NCBI RefSeq assembly: GCF_017183135.1
Contig: NZ_JADDXW010000010.1
Location: 91,304 to 155,303, forward strand
Source of the DNA: Aurantimonas marina
Lineage (GTDB): Bacteria; Pseudomonadota; Alphaproteobacteria; Rhizobiales; Rhizobiaceae
DNA length: 64,000 bases
Reading direction: 5' to 3'
Position 1 is the first letter of the stretch, and each line of letters starts with the position of its first letter. The notes beneath the pieces were generated by a model that searched no databases, was not told the origin of the DNA, and saw nothing but the letters and a program-made list of their open reading frames with translations. The position numbers were made by a program, and so were the translations under genes. Shown here in pieces: positions 8,969 to 17,365 of the stretch.

Positions 8969-9490
8969 TCATGAGAGCCATTTGACCCATATCATCGGGG
9001 TGTCGAGATCACCGACCTCGCTCGCTCCGGTCGCCTTCCGATGCGGCAGTCTATCCTCAAGTTCCTTACGCGAGACCGTCACGAATCCGTCACGTTCATT
9101 GGACGCCGCATTGCGGGGGTTGTCGACAGTAGCAGGTATGCCAACCGTCAAAAGGCCGAACCAGCGTGCCCTTTGGGTCACAGCCGCGATCAGCGCCTCG
9201 CCGACAGGGGCGGCCGGCGGCGTTGCAATACAGTGCTCCACAAGCAGGCAGACGTCGCCGTGCTCCCGCGCGGCGGCAAAACCGACCGGTCGGCCGTCGC
9301 GCTTGGACGCGAGGACGAAAATCTCATGCGACAATAAGAAGCGGATGAATTCCGGCAACGCCGGCGCCGCCGGCCGTGCCTTGCGCCGGATCGCCAGCAA
9401 GGCCTCGGCCTCGCCGGGCTCCATCATCCGAATGCGGTAGCCTTTCGGCGCCAGACTCTTGAAAGCCTTACGGCCAGGCTTCTTCGCCAT
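8969..9490 (-). CDS. GNAT-family N-acetyltransferase
   Basis: About 173 residues with a GNAT pattern: an N-terminal YRIRMMEPGEAEALLAIRR strand-helix, a central IFVLASKRDGRPVGFAAARE strand pair, then AAVTQRARWFGLLTVGIPA, where the acetyl-CoA-binding helix is expected. The substrate is unknown. The start is set at 9490 (MAKKPGRKAF); an upstream ATG at 9532 is possible, as neither has a strong ribosome binding site. It lies 93 bp upstream of the PHA depolymerase on the same strand and may be cotranscribed. Confidence 0.6.
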   Translation of the reverse strand: MAKKPGRKAFKSLAPKGYRIRMMEPGEAEALLAIRRKARPAAPALPEFIRFLLSHEIFVLASKRDGRPVGFAAAREHGDVCLLVEHCIATPPAAPVGEALIAAVTQRARWFGLLTVGIPATVDNPRNAASNERDGFVTVSRKELEDRLPHRKATGASEVGDLDTPMIWVKWLS

Positions 9491-9605
9491 CGCGACACCA
9501 TGCGGTGGGCGGCGGCTTGGCAAACCACCCACCTGTTCTCATGCCCAAGGGCGCTTCGCGCATCGCATCGCCTGCGGATCGGCGCCCTTGTATCAATGCG
9601 ATCCG

Positions 9606-9899
9606 CTACCCCTCATAGCCCCCGACGATGATCATGTCGGCATCGGCATAGCGCTGCCGGATCTCCTTGGCCTTCTGGTATTGGTCGCTGTGGTAGCAGG
9701 CCTTGGCGGTCTCGACGCTGTCGAACTCGATGACGACGTTGCGGCCGCGCGCGGTTCCTTCCAGCGCCTCGAACTCGCCGCCACGGGCGAGAAACTTTGC
9801 GCCATATTCGCGGAATGCCGGCGCGGCGGTCTCGACATAGCCCTTGTATCCCTCGGGGTCGCGCACGTCGACGCGTGCGATCCAGTAACCTTTAGCCAT
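9606..9899 (-). CDS. DUF1330 family protein
   Basis: A 97-residue protein of the DUF1330 family, a ferredoxin-like dimeric alpha/beta-barrel fold. It opens with MAKGYWIARVDVRDPEGYKG and has the characteristic FLARGG and GRNVVIEFDSVETAKACY segments, which predict the small fold well. No biochemical role is established for the family. It sits just downstream of pyrF on the same strand, 60 bp apart, and could share its transcript. Confidence 0.85.
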   Translation of the reverse strand: MAKGYWIARVDVRDPEGYKGYVETAAPAFREYGAKFLARGGEFEALEGTARGRNVVIEFDSVETAKACYHSDQYQKAKEIRQRYADADMIIVGGYEG

Positions 9900-9959
9900 G
9901 CGTCCTTGCTCCCATTCAGCGCCTGGCCCCTCCGGTCGGCGCTTTGCTGCAATGCGTCC

Positions 9960-10685
9960 CTACGCTGTGGAGGCGAGCGCCGCCGCCATCTCGTCGAGGA
10001 TTCCCGTCGCGGCCTGGCGCGGGTTCCCGGCCGCGACGATCGGCCGGGCGACGACGAGATGCGATGCCCCTGATCCAAGCGCGTCGGCCGGTGTCGACAC
10101 CCGTTTCTGATCGCCGGCGGGCGCCCCGGCCGGCCGGATGCCAGGCGTGACGATCGCCATCTCAGACCCGATCAGCGCGCGCATCGGCGCCGCCTCGTGC
10201 GCTGCCGAGACAATCCCGCTCATGCCGATGTCGCGTGCCTGCTCCGCCCGCATCCGCACCAGATCCGAAACACCATGGGCATAGCCGGCCGCCTTCAGAT
10301 CGCCGTCGTCGAGCGAGGTCAGCACCGTGACGCCGAGCAGCGACAGCTCCGAACCTTTGGCGGCGTCGACGGCGGCCCGCATGGCGTGCGGATAGGCGTG
10401 GATGGTCAGCATCGACGCGCCGAGCGCAAGCGCGCTGTCGACGCCCTTGGCGACCGTGTTGGGAATGTCGAGGAGCTTCAGGTCGAGGAACACCCGCTTG
10501 CCGGCATTCGCAAGCTCCGTGACCAGCGGCAGCCCGCCCGCATAGGCGAGTTGATAGCCGATCTTGTACCAGGACACGGCATCGCCGAGCGTCTCGACGA
10601 TCGTCTCTGCCTCGGCGCGGGTCGACACGTCGAGCCCGACGATCAGCCTGTCGCGCGCGGCGTTGCCGGCGTTCGCGTCGCTCAA
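9960..10685 (-). CDS. pyrF: Orotidine 5'-phosphate decarboxylase
   Basis: About 241 residues. The enzyme makes UMP from OMP, the last step of pyrimidine synthesis. The catalytic Asp/Lys cluster is in [16 protein letters not shown], and the phosphate-gripping VTPGIRPAG loop is near the C-terminus. Translation probably starts at TTG 10685: it overlaps the polA stop (TTGA) and has GGAGG seven bases upstream. An in-frame ATG at 10700 would place that Shine-Dalgarno inside the gene. The gene is translationally coupled to polA. Confidence 0.93.
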   Translation of the reverse strand: MSDANAGNAARDRLIVGLDVSTRAEAETIVETLGDAVSWYKIGYQLAYAGGLPLVTELANAGKRVFLDLKLLDIPNTVAKGVDSALALGASMLTIHAYPHAMRAAVDAAKGSELSLLGVTVLTSLDDGDLKAAGYAHGVSDLVRMRAEQARDIGMSGIVSAAHEAAPMRALIGSEMAIVTPGIRPAGAPAGDQKRVSTPADALGSGASHLVVARPIVAAGNPRQAATGILDEMAAALASTA

Positions 10686-13606
10686 TGGGCTTCCTCCCAA
10701 TTGTCGGCGGCCTTGGCCTCGACCTCGATCGGCACGGTGAGTTCGACGCGCGGCAGCGCCGCCCCTTCCATCACCTGCTTGATCACCGGCAGGCTTGCCT
10801 CGACCTCCTCCTCGTCAACCTCGAAGATCAGTTCGTCATGCACCTGCAACAGCATCTGCGCCGACAGGCCGGCGGCGGCGAGCGCCGGCTCCATGCGGAT
10901 CATGGCGCGGCGGATGATGTCGGCGGCGGTGCCCTGGATCGGCGCGTTGATCGCGGCGCGCTCGCTGAAGGCGCGTACCGACGGATTCGGCCCCCTGATG
11001 TCGGGATAATGCGCCCGCCGGCCGAACAGCGTCTCGACGTAGCCATGTTCTTTCGCAAAGGATTTCGTCGCATCCATGTAGTCACGAATGCCCGGAAAGC
11101 GCTCGAAATAGCGCTTGATGTAGAGCCCGGCCTCCTCGCGCGGGATCGACAGCTGGTTGGCGAGGCCGAAGGCCGAGATGCCGTAGATGATGCCGAAATT
11201 GATCGCCTTGGCCCGGCGTCGCACGTCGGCGGGCATGCCCTCCACCGGCACGCCGAACATTTCCGATGCCGTCATCGCGTGGATGTCGTGCCCCTCGCGA
11301 AACGCCTCCTTGAGCTGCGGAATGTCGGCGATATGGGCGAGGATACGCAGTTCGATCTGGCTGTAATCGGCCGAAACCAGCTTCTTGCCCTTGGGCGCGA
11401 CGAAGGCGGTGCGGATCGCCCGGCCCTCCTCGGTTCGCACCGGGATGTTCTGCAAATTCGGCTCGGAGGAGGAGAGCCGCCCCGTCGTCGTCGAGGCCAT
11501 GGCGTAGGAGGTGTGGATCCGGCCTTCAGCGTCCATGTGAGCGGGAAGCGTGTCGGTATAGGTGCCCTTCAGCTTGCTGAGCTGGCGCCAGTCGACGATG
11601 CGGCGGGGCAGCTCATGTCCCTCGGCCGCCAGATCCTCCAGCACCCGCGCGTCGGTCGACCACTGACCGCTCTTGGTCTTCTTGCCACCCGGCAGGCTCA
11701 GTTTGCCGAACAGTATTTCACCGAGCTGCTTGGGCGAACCCGGATTGAACGCCTCGCCGGCGATCTCGGCGATCTCGGCTTCTAGCCCCGCCTGCTTCTG
11801 GGCGAAACGGCCCGATAGACGCGACAGGATCTGCCGGTCGGTCTTGATGCCACGCTGTTCCATGCGCGCCAGCACCGGCACTAGCGGCCGTTCCAGCCGC
11901 GCATAGACCGAGGCGAGCCCCTCGGCGACGAGGCGCGGCTTCAAAACCTGCCACAGGCGCAGCGTCACGTCGGCGTCCTCGGCCGCGTATTCGGTGACCT
12001 TGTCGATCGGGCAGGCGGCGATCGCCTTCACGCCTTTGCCGGAACCACAGAGTTCCTTGTAGGAGACCGGCTTGTGGCCAAGGAAGCGCTCCGACAATTC
12101 GTCCATGCCGTGCCCGTCGAGCGAGGCCGAGGCATCGAGGGCATAGGAGATCAGCATGGTGTCGTCGAAGGATTGAACGGTGATTCCGTGCTGGAGCAGG
12201 ACGAGGTAATCATATTTGAAGTTCTGGCCGATCTTCAGGATCGACGCGTCCTCGAGCACCGGTTTGAGGATCGCCAGCGCCTCATCCAGGGAGAGCTGCG
12301 GACCGATCTCGTCCTCCTCCGACTTGTCCGACAGAAGATCCGCCGCGCCGGCGGGCGAGACATGGCCGAGCGGCAGATAGGCGGCGCGGCCCGGACGGGT
12401 GGCGAAGGAGACGCCGACGAGGTCGCAATTCATCGCCGACAGCGAACTGGTCTCGGTATCGAAGGCGAGAATGCCGGCCTCGCGCGCTTCCGCCATCCAG
12501 GCTTGCAGCGTCGCGGCATCGCGGATCGTGACATAGGCCGAGCGGTCGAACACGGCCGTTGCCGCCGCCTTGCGACTCTCGACAAGCCCGGCCGGCGTGA
12601 AGGGCAGCAGCGTCTCGCCGTGGCCATGCGGCTCGGCGGGCGCGGCGGGGTCGAGGTCAGGCCCGCGGGCGGGGCCTTCGACGGTGATGTCGGCGGTTTC
12701 CACCTCGGCGGCGTTGGTGTCGAGCCGGGCGGCGACGCGCCGGGTCAACGTGGTGAACTCCATCGCCTTGAGGAATGAAATCAGCTTCTCGCCGTCCGGC
12801 TCGTGGATGAACAGATCGTCGAGCGGGGTGTCGAGCGGCGTCGCGCAGTCGAGCGTCACCAACTGCCGCGACAGCCGCGCCTGCTCGGCGAAGGCGATCA
12901 GGTTCTCGCGCCGCTTGGTCTGCTTGATTTCCGGCGCGCGGGCGAGCAACGTTTCGAGGTCGCCATATTCATCGAGCAATTGCGCCGCCGTCTTCGGGCC
13001 GATGCCCGGCACGCCCGGCACGTTGTCGGAGGTATCGCCGACCAAAGCCTGCAGCTCGATCATCTTGTCGGGATAGACGCCGAACTTCTCCTTCACCTCC
13101 TCCGGCCCGAGCCGCTTGTCCTTCATCTGGTCGTAGAGGATGACGCACGGCCCGACGAGCTGCATCAGGTCCTTGTCGGACGACACGATGGTGACGTCAC
13201 CGCCCGCTTCCAGCGCGTGGCGGGTATAGGTCGCGATCAGGTCGTCGGCCTCAAAACCCTGCTTTTCGATGCAGGGCAGGTCGAAGGCCCGCACCGCCTC
13301 CCGGATCAGCGAGAACTGCGGCACAAGGTCTTCCGGCGGCGCCTCGCGATTGGCCTTGTACTGGTCGTAGAGTTCGTTGCGGAAGGTGGTGGAGGAATGG
13401 TCGAAGATCACTGCGAAATGCGTCGGCGCGACGCCCACGGACGTGTCGCGCGATTCCTCCACCAGCTTCCACAGCATGTTGCAGAAGCCGGAGACCGCGC
13501 CGACCGGCAGGCCGTCGGATTTGCGGGTCAGCGGCGGCAGCGCGTGATAGGCCCGGAAGATGTAGGCCGAGCCGTCGACGAGGAAGAGATGATCGCCTTT
13601 TTGCAT
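10682..13606 (-). CDS. polA: DNA polymerase I
   Basis: About 974 residues with all three domains. The N-terminal 5'-3' exonuclease begins [19 protein letters not shown] and includes [18 protein letters not shown]. The 3'-5' proofreading domain keeps its catalytic acids in FDTETSSL, so proofreading is probably active. The polymerase motifs are [14 protein letters not shown], the O-helix [13 protein letters not shown] and [10 protein letters not shown]. It fills gaps during repair and Okazaki fragment maturation. The start at 13606 (MQKGDHLF) is preferred; an extension to 13642 lacks family residues. Confidence 0.97.
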   Translation of the reverse strand: MQKGDHLFLVDGSAYIFRAYHALPPLTRKSDGLPVGAVSGFCNMLWKLVEESRDTSVGVAPTHFAVIFDHSSTTFRNELYDQYKANREAPPEDLVPQFSLIREAVRAFDLPCIEKQGFEADDLIATYTRHALEAGGDVTIVSSDKDLMQLVGPCVILYDQMKDKRLGPEEVKEKFGVYPDKMIELQALVGDTSDNVPGVPGIGPKTAAQLLDEYGDLETLLARAPEIKQTKRRENLIAFAEQARLSRQLVTLDCATPLDTPLDDLFIHEPDGEKLISFLKAMEFTTLTRRVAARLDTNAAEVETADITVEGPARGPDLDPAAPAEPHGHGETLLPFTPAGLVESRKAAATAVFDRSAYVTIRDAATLQAWMAEAREAGILAFDTETSSLSAMNCDLVGVSFATRPGRAAYLPLGHVSPAGAADLLSDKSEEDEIGPQLSLDEALAILKPVLEDASILKIGQNFKYDYLVLLQHGITVQSFDDTMLISYALDASASLDGHGMDELSERFLGHKPVSYKELCGSGKGVKAIAACPIDKVTEYAAEDADVTLRLWQVLKPRLVAEGLASVYARLERPLVPVLARMEQRGIKTDRQILSRLSGRFAQKQAGLEAEIAEIAGEAFNPGSPKQLGEILFGKLSLPGGKKTKSGQWSTDARVLEDLAAEGHELPRRIVDWRQLSKLKGTYTDTLPAHMDAEGRIHTSYAMASTTTGRLSSSEPNLQNIPVRTEEGRAIRTAFVAPKGKKLVSADYSQIELRILAHIADIPQLKEAFREGHDIHAMTASEMFGVPVEGMPADVRRRAKAINFGIIYGISAFGLANQLSIPREEAGLYIKRYFERFPGIRDYMDATKSFAKEHGYVETLFGRRAHYPDIRGPNPSVRAFSERAAINAPIQGTAADIIRRAMIRMEPALAAAGLSAQMLLQVHDELIFEVDEEEVEASLPVIKQVMEGAALPRVELTVPIEVEAKAADNWEEAH

Positions 13607-14081
13607 GCGCCGGAGATAGCTTGGCGCCCGCCCCAAGTCCATCGCTCAGGCGCCGGGGCGTGCGTTGGGAGCGTTGGCCGGACGGACGACCAAGATCGCG
13701 CGGCGGGAGGATTGCTGGCCGCAAGAAATCTGCCGCTTGCATTGTGCGACCGCGCCCTGTTCATTACCGCGAATTAAGCTTTCCATCACGGGTATGTGAC
13801 GCGCGCGCGGATGCGCTCCCTTGATTTATTTCCACCCGAGTCGCATTTTAGCTTAGGCGATGCCTCAAGGCGTCGCGTTCGGCCGAAGCACGTCCCCCGC
13901 TTAAGCCGAATTGAGAGCGATGCGGCCCTCTTCCCCCTCTCCAGGGCCCTCGTTCGATAGAAGCGAGAGAGTCGTTGCGGTGTATCCCCCTCCAGGCCGC
14001 GGCGGCTCTCTTTGCGTTCGGGGTTAACCTTCATTGTGACGCTGCGGTCCGCGTCGCAAATCCGTCGGTGCCGCCATCCCT
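13607..14081. other. 475-bp intergenic region, no gene seen
   Basis: No open frame on either strand here has protein-like composition or a ribosome binding site. It presumably holds the polA promoter on the minus strand and the downstream region of xylB. No clear hairpin terminator was found. Confidence 0.6.
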
Positions 14082-15539
14082 TTACCCTGCCGTCGCCGCC
14101 TTCACAGCCGGATAGAGCGCGCGATATCGGCGCCAGGCGGCGTCATAGGCGTCGGCCTTGTCGCGCTCCGGCGCGAAACGCCGCGAGATCGGCGGCTCGC
14201 GCATGACCGATGCGGGATCGGCACCGGTCGCCGCGCACAGGCCGAGCCGCGCCGCGCCAAAGGCCGCGCCGAAATCGCCCGCTTCCGGCAGCGCGATCTC
14301 GCAGCCGAGCACCGTTGCCATCAGTTTCAGCCAATAGGCCGAGCGCGAGCCCGCGCCGACGGCGATCAGCCGTTCCGGCCGGGCTTCCGCGCCGCCGGCC
14401 TCCAGACAATCGCGCATGGAAAAGGCGACGCCTTCTAGCACCGCCCGCGTCATCGCCGCACGGTTGGTACCCGCCTCCAGACCCGCGAAGACGCCTCTGA
14501 TCTCGGAATCGTTGTGCGGCGTGCGCTCCCCCGACAGATACGGCAGAAACACCAGCCGCCCCGGATCGGCGAGTTCCTCGCCGAGCGCGCCGGTCAGCGC
14601 CTCCGGCTTTTCCCGCAGGAGTTGTGACAGCCACTCAACCGAGCCCGCCGCCGACAGCGTCACGCCCATCTGGTGCCAGAGGCCGGGGATGGCGTGGCAA
14701 AAGGTGTGCAGCGCCGTCTCCGGCGCCGGTGCGTAGCCTGCAGTCGCGGTGAACAGGACGCCGGAGGTTCCGAGCGACAGAAAGCCGGTGCCGGGTTCGG
14801 CGACGCCGACACCGCAGGCCGACGCCGCGTTATCGCCGCCTCCGCCGGCGACAACCGTTCCCGCCTTCATCCCGAAGGCGGCGGCGAGTTCCGGCCTGAG
14901 ACCGCCCGAAACCGCGGTGCCCTCGACAAGGCGCGGCATGTGCGAGAGCGACAGGCCAGTCTTCTCCAGCATGCGGATCGACCAGTCGCGCTTACCGGTG
15001 TCGAGCCACGACGTGCCGGCGGCGTCCGACATCTCCGACACCGCCTCGCCGGTGAGCCAGAGCCGCAGAGTGTCCTTCGGCAGCAGCACTTTTCGAACCT
15101 TGGCGAAAATCTCCGGCTCGTTACGCGCGACCCAGACCAGTTTCGGTGCGGTGAACCCCGGAAAGACGATATTGCCGGTGATCGCGCGCGATTCTGCGTC
15201 GTCGAGTTCGCGCGCCTCTTCGTGGCTGCGCGTGTCGTTCCACAGGATCGAGGGGCGCAGCACCTGATCGTCCGCCCCCAGCAGCGTCGCCCCGTGCATA
15301 TGGCCCGACAGGCCGATGCCGGCGACGGCGGCAAGCTCCTCCGGGTGCTCGGCCCTCAGCTTCGCCAGGACGTTTTCGCAGGCGGCGATCCAGCTTGCCG
15401 GGTCCTGCTCCGACCAGCCGAAGCGCGGCCGCTCGACGTCGAGCGGCACGGAGACGGACGCGATGGCGCGCTGTTTATCGTCGATCAAAAGCGCCTTCAG
15501 CGAGGATGTACCGAGGTCGAGGCCGAGAAAGGTGGTCAT
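14082..15539 (-). CDS. xylB: Xylulokinase
   Basis: A 485-residue FGGY-family kinase that phosphorylates D-xylulose. It begins TTFLGLDLGTSSLKALLID (phosphate-binding loop) and has LSGHMHG, the GGGGDNAASACGVGV nucleotide region and the YLSGERTPHND motif typical of XylB. Its ATG overlaps the hicB stop as ATGA, so it is translationally coupled to a toxin-antitoxin module. The usual partner xylA is absent apart from a short relic of its 3' end at 16197-16250. Confidence 0.93.
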   Translation of the reverse strand: MTTFLGLDLGTSSLKALLIDDKQRAIASVSVPLDVERPRFGWSEQDPASWIAACENVLAKLRAEHPEELAAVAGIGLSGHMHGATLLGADDQVLRPSILWNDTRSHEEARELDDAESRAITGNIVFPGFTAPKLVWVARNEPEIFAKVRKVLLPKDTLRLWLTGEAVSEMSDAAGTSWLDTGKRDWSIRMLEKTGLSLSHMPRLVEGTAVSGGLRPELAAAFGMKAGTVVAGGGGDNAASACGVGVAEPGTGFLSLGTSGVLFTATAGYAPAPETALHTFCHAIPGLWHQMGVTLSAAGSVEWLSQLLREKPEALTGALGEELADPGRLVFLPYLSGERTPHNDSEIRGVFAGLEAGTNRAAMTRAVLEGVAFSMRDCLEAGGAEARPERLIAVGAGSRSAYWLKLMATVLGCEIALPEAGDFGAAFGAARLGLCAATGADPASVMREPPISRRFAPERDKADAYDAAWRRYRALYPAVKAATAG

Positions 15540-15961
15540 CGGTCTGCTACACCCTTGCGGGGCTTGTCGCTTCGACCAAGCGTCCGTCGCGCAGCGGCGG
15601 CGAGAAAACCAGACCGCGTCAGGCCGTGGTCGCGGGCATAGGCATCGATCGCCTCCAGATCCGCCTCCGGCAGCGTGACATTGACGCGTATCGAGCGCTT
15701 GGTCCGCGCCGGCGCTTCGACGAGCACGGCGACGCCATCCCGGAACCGCCGATCCCGCATGATGGTTTCGAGCGAGGAAGGCAGCGGTAATTGCGCCCCG
15801 TCCTCGATCAGCCCCTCGATATGAAGGGCGAGCGCCTCTTCGGCCATGGCGCGCGCCTCGTCCAGATCGCGCCCCGCCGTCACGCAGCCGGGCAGATCGG
15901 GGAAGGAGACCCCGAAATCGCTCTCCGCCTCCTTGTGAAGGATCGCGATGTATTCGGTCAT
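15536..15961 (-). CDS. hicB: HicB-family antitoxin
   Basis: A 141-residue type II antitoxin. Residues 1-70 form the HicB partial RNase-H-like fold (YIAILHKEAESDFGVSFPDL, PGCVTAGRDLDEA). Residues ~92-135 carry a ribbon-helix-helix segment (IRVNVTLPEADLEAID, then GLTRSGFLAAAARR), which binds DNA. It neutralises HicA and should repress the operon. It overlaps hicA by four bases (ATGA) upstream and xylB by four bases downstream, so the three genes read as one transcript. Confidence 0.93.
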   Translation of the reverse strand: MTEYIAILHKEAESDFGVSFPDLPGCVTAGRDLDEARAMAEEALALHIEGLIEDGAQLPLPSSLETIMRDRRFRDGVAVLVEAPARTKRSIRVNVTLPEADLEAIDAYARDHGLTRSGFLAAAARRTLGRSDKPRKGVADR

Positions 15962-16155
15962 GGGTTGCGCCTCAAATCGATTCCGGCCTGTTTTTCGATG
16001 CTCCGCAGCGTTCCGACAGGGAGGTCGCGTTTGGGATGCGGAAGCGTGACCCGGCCGGGCTTCTCGGGATGTTTCAGCTGCAGGTGACTGCCGCGCTGGC
16101 GAACCTCAACCCAGCCGTCGGCCAGAAGCCGCGCAAGAACGCGACGACTATCCAT
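15958..16155 (-). CDS. hicA: HicA-family mRNA interferase toxin
   Basis: A 65-residue toxin with the double-stranded-RNA-binding-like HicA fold. Key residues are the GSHLQLKHP motif, whose histidine is catalytic in the family, and the basic PHPKRDLPVGTLRSI segment. It cleaves mRNA when unbound. No good Shine-Dalgarno precedes ATG 16155, and the start codon overlaps an inverted repeat. Possible -35 TTGTAA and -10 TATTTA elements, 18 bases apart, would place transcription very near the start codon, suggesting a leaderless message (inference). Confidence 0.9.
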   Translation of the reverse strand: MDSRRVLARLLADGWVEVRQRGSHLQLKHPEKPGRVTLPHPKRDLPVGTLRSIEKQAGIDLRRNP

Positions 16156-16171
16156 GTGTATAAATACACAT
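16154..16171. promoter_or_regulatory. Inverted repeat overlapping the hicA start, likely HicB operator
   Basis: ATGTGTAT and its reverse complement ATACACAT flank a 2-bp centre. The site covers the hicA start codon and the putative -10 element. HicB with a ribbon-helix-helix domain is known to autorepress through such palindromes, so this is the probable operator. Confidence 0.7.
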
Positions 16172-16196
16172 CCTAGTCATGCTCTTACAAGTCCCC

Positions 16197-16250
16197 TCAC
16201 ACATACCGGTTCACCACGCGCTCCAGATATTCCTGCCGGCCGCAGCGCGG
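16197..16250 (-). pseudogene. xylA: Relic of the 3' end of xylose isomerase (xylA)
   Basis: Reading the minus strand towards the TGA at 16199-16197 gives PRCGRQEYLERVVNRYV. This matches the C-terminal signature of bacterial xylose isomerases (SGRQEYLEN-VNR-type ending). A stop codon lies immediately upstream, so only about 17 codons remain. It is next to xylB, where xylA normally sits. I infer that most of xylA was lost by deletion or replacement; hicAB now lies between the relic and xylB. Confidence 0.7.
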
Positions 16251-16270
16251 CTACCCGCCGCCGCTCGTCA

Positions 16271-17164
16271 TCAGAAACGATACCAGAGGGCGGTGATCAA
16301 GCCCCGTTCCTTGATCGCGTTGGTCCCGGCCACGGTGGCGAAGCCGCCCGCCTGCAGCGACCAACGTTCGTTGACATCGTAGACCATCGAGAGTTGTGCC
16401 TTGTGGTAGGCATAGGTCTCGACATCCTCGCCGCCGCCGGCCGAGAAGGTTGCAAAGCCCTGGGCGAGCAGCAGGATATTCGACCACGGCCGGACGCCGA
16501 AGGTGAGGTCGAGCTTCACTTCGTCCGGCCCGTCGCCGACCCGGTAGCGATAGGCCGCTTGCGCGTCGACGAAGGCAGGATAGTCACCGACCCTGAAGCC
16601 GTAGCCGGCCAGCGCCCGCGCCTCGATTTGCGGCGCGTCCCAACCAAAGGTGTCGACCGCCGCGTCGGCCGCGCCGAAGGCATCCTCGACCCGCGCCGAA
16701 ATCTGGCCGGAGGCGACGAAGCCGTCCGCTTCGAACAGGCGGAGACGGCCGCCGATCCCCACATGCGACAACGCCGGCCGCGCGAAGGGCAGATCGCCCT
16801 CGCGCTCGGCTCCGAACTCGCCCTCGCCGAGCAGCGTGAAGGTTTCCGTGAGGCCGTATTCGACGAGGATTGCGACCGCGCCTTTCTCGAAATCCGGTCG
16901 CGGGGCGGGAGCGCCATCCGCATCGAAGGCCGTGTCGGCTTGCGAATAGAGGCCGGTGACGATCGCCTGGACGGCGCCTTTTTCTCGCGGCCAGGCGCCG
17001 GCATAGGCGGCGTCGCCCATGCCAAAGCCAACCCAAACGAGGCCCGCAATGACCGCAGGCGCCGCACGCATCGCGCGGAACTTGCCGACGCAGAGCGGCA
17101 TACGCCAGAATCGCCCTACGACCCATTTATCCTGTCGCGCAAGTGTCTTCCTCACCGCCGACAT
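16271..17164 (-). CDS. Putative outer-membrane beta-barrel protein
   Basis: About 297 residues with a hydrophobic export segment near residues 32-55 (MRAAPAVIAGLVWVGFGMGD, cleavage near AAYAGA). Alternating beta-strand-like stretches follow, and the last residues are LWYRF. A terminal aromatic residue is the hallmark of outer-membrane barrels recognised by BamA. I do not recognise a specific function. The start at 17164 is chosen because GGAGGAGGGG precedes it; later ATGs at 17101 or 17071 would give a shorter signal sequence. It is divergent from prpE. Confidence 0.6.
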   Translation of the reverse strand: MSAVRKTLARQDKWVVGRFWRMPLCVGKFRAMRAAPAVIAGLVWVGFGMGDAAYAGAWPREKGAVQAIVTGLYSQADTAFDADGAPAPRPDFEKGAVAILVEYGLTETFTLLGEGEFGAEREGDLPFARPALSHVGIGGRLRLFEADGFVASGQISARVEDAFGAADAAVDTFGWDAPQIEARALAGYGFRVGDYPAFVDAQAAYRYRVGDGPDEVKLDLTFGVRPWSNILLLAQGFATFSAGGGEDVETYAYHKAQLSMVYDVNERWSLQAGGFATVAGTNAIKERGLITALWYRF

Positions 17165-17365
17165 CGGCGCCCCTCCTCCGAGACGCCGCATCCGCTTGCG
17201 AGCTTAGAAAGAAACGCCAAAGGGCCGCAACTCGATTCTAAGGTCCGCGAACAATGGGGCCGAAAGCAGCATTTCCGTTCCGGACGCCGCCAAGTAGACT
17301 GCCGCCCGAGGAAAAGCGTCACGGCCGCGGCAACGCAAGCCACGACGCGATCGGGAGAAACGGAC

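Noticed and set aside
16154..17365. N-terminal extension of the propionate-CoA ligase to 1036 residues
   Set aside because: Residues before MASRYHEVYDSW are noise opposite the outer-membrane gene, and ATG 17366 has its own GGGAG.
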